From contig OY969793.1 in assembly GCA_963703145.1 (NCBI GenBank), positions 186,001-250,000 of the forward strand: a stretch of 64,000 nucleotides of DNA. The letters run 5' to 3'. Of the stretch, positions 59,136-64,000 are shown piece after piece. The stretch is from Bog-756 sp963703145. Its GTDB lineage: Bacteria > Actinomycetota > Acidimicrobiia > Acidimicrobiales > RAAP-2. Under the pieces are notes generated by a model. The model had not been told where the DNA came from. It did no database searches and saw only the letters and a program-made list of their open reading frames with translations. Every line of letters starts with the position of its first letter. Position 1 is the first letter of the stretch. The translations under genes were made by a program, and so were the position numbers.

Positions 59136-60308
59136 ATGGCCATTCGGGATATCGGCCCACTCATGGGTGCTGACGAATCGCTGAGCCATCAGATCGTCAA
59201 CACGTTCGCCACCGTTTCTGAGTCGGACTACTCGTGGACTGAGAAGATCTGGTGTTCGATCGCCCTGGCCGACGGCTCAGTGCAGGCGGACTTCGGTCTA
59301 GGTAAATACCACAACAGGGGCGTGATCGACGGCTTTGCTGGAGTGTCTAGAGGCCATGAACAATGGACCGTTCGAGGCAGCCGAGAGCTTCGGTCGGCGC
59401 CAGAGGAGACGGCTATTGGCCCCATCATCTATGAAGTCCTGGAGCCACTAAGCCAGGTGCGGCTCCGGCTCGAACCGAACGACACGCAGCCAATCTCCTT
59501 CGATGTAGTGCTGTCGGGTGTTACGCCTCCGTTCTTCGAGGAACGCAACTTGGTCAGGAACCATCGCACCAACCGAGTGGACGTGAATGTCATCCGCTAT
59601 CACCAGGGAGGATGGGCCACCGGGTCGATCACGGTCGAGGGCGAAACCTACAACCTCGGCAATGAGAACGCCTTCGGATTTCGCGATCACTCCTGGGGCG
59701 TCCGCCAAGGCGTGGGCGCCGCGCAGACCGATCTGATCGGCGCAACGGCCGCTGTTGACCGCAGCGAGGGCGCTCCCAAGGGTGGCATGAAATGGACTCC
59801 ATCCTTTTTCCGCCGTTCGGACGGCAGTTACTACGAAACTGCCATCTTCATCACCGACGGCCCGTGGAAGTACACGTCGGCCTATGTCAACGAGAGCGAC
59901 GGCGGCCAGCAACTCGTACGCTCAGCGGAACCCCACGTGAGGTATGACACCCACACTCGATTCGTCCAAGATGGGGAACTGCATCTCGTCATGGAGAGCG
60001 GTGAGGAACGAGTGATCGAGTTCGAGGCGCTGGGTCAATCCGGATTCTTTCTGAAGACGGCCGGCTATGGATCGTGGAAAGGGCATATTCACGGGTCGTG
60101 GTCAGGCGCCATGCACCTTGACGGGGAGCACATCGTCGACTGTTGGGACGATGAGCACCTGGGACTTCTGGGTCAGCTCCGGGATACGCCCATCCGGGTT
60201 CGAGAAGGTGATGCGGTCGGCTACGGCATCATGGAGAGCCTGATCGGCGGAGTCTGGCCCGAGCTTGGGTTGACTGCAGAGTCCGATCGGAAAGTTGCGC
60301 ACGCGTGA
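59136..60308 (+). CDS. CrtC/AttH-like (lipocalin-like, DUF7064-type) protein
   Basis: 390 aa. The hallmark is NAFGFRDHSWGVRQGVGAAQ (near 184-203) inside two beta-rich halves, as in proteins related to hydroxyneurosporene synthase (CrtC) and AttH. CrtC adds water to a carotenoid double bond, but most actinobacterial relatives have no proven activity. GGAGG stands upstream of the ATG. Its stop overlaps the GTG of the following P450 gene. A role in hydrating or binding an isoprenoid-like substrate is inference. Confidence 0.78.
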   Translation: MAIRDIGPLMGADESLSHQIVNTFATVSESDYSWTEKIWCSIALADGSVQADFGLGKYHNRGVIDGFAGVSRGHEQWTVRGSRELRSAPEETAIGPIIYEVLEPLSQVRLRLEPNDTQPISFDVVLSGVTPPFFEERNLVRNHRTNRVDVNVIRYHQGGWATGSITVEGETYNLGNENAFGFRDHSWGVRQGVGAAQTDLIGATAAVDRSEGAPKGGMKWTPSFFRRSDGSYYETAIFITDGPWKYTSAYVNESDGGQQLVRSAEPHVRYDTHTRFVQDGELHLVMESGEERVIEFEALGQSGFFLKTAGYGSWKGHIHGSWSGAMHLDGEHIVDCWDDEHLGLLGQLRDTPIRVREGDAVGYGIMESLIGGVWPELGLTAESDRKVAHA

Positions 60309-61505
60309 CCACCGCGCTCGAGGTCCAACCCACAATCAATGTGCTTGACCCCCAGTTCTACGTTGATCCCTGGAGTGCATATCGCTGGCTGCGCGATGAG
60401 GCACCGGTCTTTTGGGATCCGGTGCAGAAGATCTGGGCTATTTCGCGGTACGACGACATTCAGATAATCGAGCGTGACGGTGCGAGATACTCGTCCTTCA
60501 AGGGGTCCCGCCCTCACCTGGACCAGTCAGAGGACCAGTCCATGATCAACAGCGATGATCCGGACCATCAGGCGCAGCGCAATCTGGTCTCCCGCAACTT
60601 CACGCCTCGGGGGGTGCGGAGCCACGAGGATCATGTGCGCCGAAATTGTGACCGAGATCCTCGACGCGGTTGTCCCACTGGGTGAGTGTGAGGCCATCGA
60701 AGCCATTGCCTCGCGTCTTCCGGCCATGATGATCGGGGAGCTCCTTGGTTATCCCCCCGAGCTGTGGGAACGAGTTCGTTTCTGGTCGGAGCGGGTTATG
60801 CTCCTCGCCGGTCAGACATCGCCGACCGGTCCTCCGCACATTACGCCTCCCGAGATCGTCCCCGTTATGCATGACTGGGCAGGCATTACGGTGTCGCTGA
60901 TCGAACAGCGCCGGGTCGAGCCTCGCGATGATCTGATCTCCCGTTGGATCCACGCCGAGGGATGGGATACGAAACGGGTACTGGACGAGACGGTGCTCGT
61001 GCTGGACGGTGGGGCCGAGACGACGCGTACGGTGATTGGCTCGATAATCCGGGAACTGGCGTTACAACCGGAACAGCGCCAGGTACTCCTCGATGATCCG
61101 AACCTTCTGGCTACGACGGCAGTGGAGGAGTTCATTCGCTGGGTGTCACCGGTGCTCAACATGCGTCGTACGGCGACGGTAGACCATCAGCTGCATGATC
61201 AGGCCATCTCTGCCGGCGACGAACTCCTCCTCATGTATCCGTCGGCCAATCGCGACCCCAGAGCATTCGACGAACCAGATGCGTTCGACGTAACGAGAAG
61301 CGGAAACCGGCATGTGGCATTTGGGTTCGGGACCCATTTCTGCCTTGGTGCCCACTTGGCACGCCTTGAGATCAGGGTCATGTTCGAAGAGCTGCTCCAG
61401 CGCATGCCCGACTGGGAGTTGATCGATCCCGACGAACCGAAGATCATGCCTGCCACATTTGCCCGGGCATTTGACCAGATTCGAATTCGCTTCACGCCGA
61501 GCTGA
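60305..61505 (+). CDS. Cytochrome P450, interrupted by a 1-base frameshift
   Basis: From GTG 60305 the N-terminal third (LDPQFYVDPWSAYRWLRDEA, INSDDPDHQAQRNLVSRNF) is in one frame, and from about 60640 the rest continues in another: EIVTEILDAVVPLGECEAIE, I-helix VLDGGAETTRTVIGS, ExxR in EEFIRWVSPVLNMRR, heme loop FGFGTHFCLGAHLARLE. Removing one C from GCGCCGAA (60637-60644) joins the two as HVREIVTEIL, giving about 400 aa. As written the first frame stops at 60685, and the second could only restart at ATG 60633. All catalytic motifs are intact, so a sequencing error is at least as likely as a pseudogene. Overlaps couple it to both neighbours. Confidence 0.88.
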
Positions 61506-62581
61506 TGGACATCAACCGTCTCGAGTTCTGGCTGGCTGAGCAGATTCCTGACAGCCGCGATGTCCGCATCGAAGGGTTCGATCGGGTCACGATGGGGCAC
61601 TCTGCCGAGACGCTACTGCTGAGTGTGATCTGGGCGGATGACACCGGAGAGCACCAGGAAGACGTGTGCGTTCGGGTGCGGCCGCCGACCCCAGGCCTCC
61701 TTGAGCCCTACGATCTGCGGAGACAGTTCGAGGTACTGCGGGCCTTGGAATCGTCACCCGTACGTGCGCCTAAGCCGTACTGGTTGGAAGCATCCGGCGC
61801 CGTGCTCGGTCGAGAGTTCTACGTCATGGAACGGCTCCCCGGAATGGTGTACGAGCGCGTCGTTCCTGAAGATGTGGCTGCAGATCCACAACGTATCCGC
61901 CGCATGTGCGAAGCGATGGTCGAGCAGATTGCCGCCATTCACACTGTCGATCTGCAGGAGACCGGTCTGACTTCGATCGCCGATGGCCGCGACTATCTCC
62001 GACGCGAACTAGAGCATTGGTCAGATGAAGTCCGGCGTGTCCAGCGGGGACCACTTCCAGCCCTTGAGCGACTGGTGGAGGTGATCACGGAACGGCAGCC
62101 CGAGCAGGGCGCCGGACTCGCACTCGTCCATGGAGATCCCAAGCCGGGGAACTTTGCATTCGAGGGATCTGAAGTCAGCGCGGTACTCGATTGGGAGATG
62201 GCCACGATCGGGGATCCCATGGCCGACATCGGCTGGGCCGAGGTGGTCTGGACGATGGGCTCGTTTACCGCACTTCCCGGTGCGCTCACCACTGATCAGT
62301 TCGTCGCCCTGTGGACAGAGCTCACCGGACTAGAAGTCCACGACAGGTCGTGGCACCGAGCCTTTCAGGCGTTGAAGATGGCGGTCATCCTGCTGGTCGG
62401 CGGTCATCTGTTCGATGCCGGTGATTCGGAGGACCTGCGAATGATGGAGATGACCTATGCGATCGACCCGCTCACGCGTCTCGGTCTTGGTGAGTTTGGT
62501 ATCGACGAGGAGATCCCCGTGGGCCCGGTGTTACCCCGTAAGGAGCGGATCAGTGAGGTCCGAGAGGCGATGAACCGGTGA
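61505..62581 (+). CDS. APH/ChoK-like phosphotransferase (ACAD10/11 kinase-domain type)
   Basis: 358 aa from ATG 61505, sharing a base with the P450 stop. Catalytic loop HGDPKPGN (209-216) and DWEMATIGDPMADIGW (229-244) are the exact pattern of the kinase domain found with acyl-CoA dehydrogenases (ACAD10/11, mycobacterial FadE36 neighbours). FYVMERLPGMVYERVVPED is the family's hinge segment. Phosphorylation of a hydroxyacyl-CoA to aid dehydroxylation is the best-supported hypothesis. The GTG of the ligase overlaps its stop, which supports a CoA-linked substrate. Confidence 0.88.
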   Translation: MDINRLEFWLAEQIPDSRDVRIEGFDRVTMGHSAETLLLSVIWADDTGEHQEDVCVRVRPPTPGLLEPYDLRRQFEVLRALESSPVRAPKPYWLEASGAVLGREFYVMERLPGMVYERVVPEDVAADPQRIRRMCEAMVEQIAAIHTVDLQETGLTSIADGRDYLRRELEHWSDEVRRVQRGPLPALERLVEVITERQPEQGAGLALVHGDPKPGNFAFEGSEVSAVLDWEMATIGDPMADIGWAEVVWTMGSFTALPGALTTDQFVALWTELTGLEVHDRSWHRAFQALKMAVILLVGGHLFDAGDSEDLRMMEMTYAIDPLTRLGLGEFGIDEEIPVGPVLPRKERISEVREAMNR

Positions 62582-64000
62582 GCGAGCTCTACCGACCGAA
62601 GTTTCTTCCTGACCTGCTGATTGCGGCCCTTGACCGAAACGGTGACCGCCCCTGCCTCTACATCGATGGGGACGTATGGAGCGCCGCCCAGATGCGAGAG
62701 CAAATCAGTCGATACGTACAGGCGTTTCGGTCGCAGGGAATAGTTCAGGGTCACGGCGTTGCCACGCTGTCCAAGAACCGGCCAGAGGTGCTGTGTTCGA
62801 TGGGGGCGGTAATGGTCAGTGGCTGTCGAAACACACCGCTGCACCCGCTGGGCTCGCTCGAGGACCACGCCTATGTTCTCGAAGACGCCGCCATCGAGAC
62901 CCTAATTTTTGATCCGGTGTTTGGAGAGCGTGCGGCTCAGCTCAAGGAGCGCATTCCGGCCCTGAAGCGTCTCCTGTCCTACGGAGAAGCTCACGTCGGA
63001 AAAGACTTAGTGGAGCTAGCGGCCACCTTCGATCCTCAGGACCTGGTGGCTCCACCGGTCGACGCCGAGGATCTCTCTGCCCTCGCTTACACCGGGGGGA
63101 CGACTGGCAAGCCAAAGGGGGTGATGAATACCTACCGGGGCAGTGCGGCAATGGCCCAGATCATGGTTTCCGAGTGGCAGTGGCCCGACGACGTGCGTCA
63201 CCTGGTTTGCACCCCCCTGAGCCACGCCGGCGCCTCACTGTTCGTCCCGCTGCTGCTTCGGGGCGGCTCCATGGTGGTAGTCCCGGGTTTCGAGGCGGGT
63301 GTGGTACTCGAGGCGATTGAGCGACACCGAATCACGACCACGATGCTGGTCCCATCGATGATCTACTCCCTGCTAGACCATCCTCACTTCGATCGGACCG
63401 ATCTGTCCAGCCTCCAGACGATCTTCTACGGGGCGTCGCCGATGTCTCCGATGCGGCTTCGCGAGGCGATCGGCAAGCTCGGACCGATCTTCTTCCAGTT
63501 CTACGGTCAGACGGAGTGTCCCCAGACGGTTTGCGTCATGCGCAAAGAAGAACACGACCCTGAAGACCTTGCCCGATTGGCCTCGTGTGGACGGCCGGTG
63601 CCGTGGGTCCGTGTTGGCCTTCTCGACGACCAGGGGCAGGAGGTCGTCACGGGCCAGCCTGGAGAGCTATGTGTACGTGGGCCCTTGGTGATGAAGGGCT
63701 ACTGGAACAAGCCGGAGGAGACGAGCCAGGCGCTCGCGGGAGAGTGGCTCCACACCGGCGACGTGGCCAGGGAGGACGAAAACGGCTTCTTCACGATTGT
63801 GGACCGAATGAAGGACATGATTGTGTCGGGGGGTTTCAACGTCTTTCCGCGTGAGATCGAGGACGTGATCTCCACCCACCCGAGCATCGCGGCCGTAGCC
63901 GTAGTCGGTGTGCCTGATGAGAAATGGGGAGAGGCAGTGACCGCCGTGGTGGTCCTTCGTGAGGGGTCATCTCTGGATGCTGACGAGCTGATCGCCTTGG
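62578..64000 (+). CDS. AMP-dependent acyl-CoA synthetase, 3'-truncated by window end
   Basis: 474 residues visible from GTG 62578 (GTGA overlap with the kinase-like gene). P-loop AYTGGTTGKPKGV (171-181 core), QFYGQTECP, GYWNKPEETSQAL, the hinge WLHTGDVAREDENGFFTIVDR and SGGFNVFPREIEDVI are all standard. Only the last C-terminal segment with the catalytic Lys lies outside the window. Fatty-acid or aromatic-acid CoA ligase of the FadD3/FadD13-like size class. Fourth gene of the operon starting at 59136. Confidence 0.93.
   Translation, partial: MSELYRPKFLPDLLIAALDRNGDRPCLYIDGDVWSAAQMREQISRYVQAFRSQGIVQGHGVATLSKNRPEVLCSMGAVMVSGCRNTPLHPLGSLEDHAYVLEDAAIETLIFDPVFGERAAQLKERIPALKRLLSYGEAHVGKDLVELAATFDPQDLVAPPVDAEDLSALAYTGGTTGKPKGVMNTYRGSAAMAQIMVSEWQWPDDVRHLVCTPLSHAGASLFVPLLLRGGSMVVVPGFEAGVVLEAIERHRITTTMLVPSMIYSLLDHPHFDRTDLSSLQTIFYGASPMSPMRLREAIGKLGPIFFQFYGQTECPQTVCVMRKEEHDPEDLARLASCGRPVPWVRVGLLDDQGQEVVTGQPGELCVRGPLVMKGYWNKPEETSQALAGEWLHTGDVAREDENGFFTIVDRMKDMIVSGGFNVFPREIEDVISTHPSIAAVAVVGVPDEKWGEAVTAVVVLREGSSLDADELIAL

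Overview
The window looks like part of a high-GC actinobacterial chromosome, probably from the Acidimicrobiia or a related uncultured lineage. That placement is an inference. It rests on the dense load of predicted F420-dependent luciferase-like oxidoreductases, a Ddn-like deazaflavin reductase, FadE and FadD paralogues, CaiB-type CoA transferase, DUF35/thiolase pairs, a fused LivH-LivM-LivG transporter, GTG starts and many ATGA/GTGA gene overlaps. No rRNA, tRNA, CRISPR array, transposase or phage gene was recognised.

Layout. Bases 1-401 carry the end of a single-stranded DNA-binding protein gene with a 1-base frameshift, followed by about 0.9 kb of non-coding DNA with four hairpins and a duplicated 47-base element. 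From 1.3 to 12.8 kb lie an amidohydrolase, a TetR regulator, an epoxide hydrolase/kinase-like pair, three luciferase-like (LLM) oxidoreductases, a second kinase-like protein, an SMP-30 lactonase and an HSL-type esterase. From 12.9 to 18.0 kb a minus-strand operon runs acyl-CoA ligase, alcohol dehydrogenase, aldehyde dehydrogenase, SDR. Divergent from it, 18.2-25.1 kb is a plus-strand operon: amidohydrolase, [3Fe-4S] ferredoxin, P450, deazaflavin reductase, CoA transferase, DUF35, thiolase-like protein, TetR. 25.4-29.7 kb is a TetR/SnoaL/SDR/LLM operon. 29.8-38.4 kb holds a TetR gene and two opposed ligase plus paired acyl-CoA dehydrogenase modules. 38.4-47.7 kb holds crotonases, an LLM enzyme, SnoaL proteins, an acyl-CoA dehydrogenase-ligase fusion, two amidohydrolases and a thioesterase. 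47.9-57.6 kb holds a P450, an LLM/alcohol dehydrogenase/SDR operon and a branched-chain-type ABC transporter. 57.7 kb to the end holds an alcohol dehydrogenase and a CrtC-like/P450/kinase/ligase operon.

Together the genes read as a catabolic island: uptake by the ABC transporter; oxidation by three P450s and F420 enzymes; hydrolysis of esters, lactones or epoxides; alcohol to aldehyde to acid oxidation; CoA activation by five ligases; and beta-oxidation by five acyl-CoA dehydrogenase domains, two crotonases, SDRs and a thiolase/aldolase. The substrate is not fixed by the sequence. Terpenoid-, steroid-side-chain- or branched-acid-like compounds fit best.

The most notable signal is regulatory. 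Twelve intergenic sites, nearly all in front of operons, share tandem half-sites of the form T-(T/C)-(G/A)-A repeated every 6 bp, usually around a GACGTC core. Together with three paralogous TetR regulators in the window they suggest one undescribed regulon. The 11.9-25.1 kb block lacks these sites and has a different palindrome (GTAGAAC-TTA-GTTCTAC). Three conserved genes (ssb, an amidohydrolase, a P450) carry small frameshifts, so sequencing error should be considered throughout.
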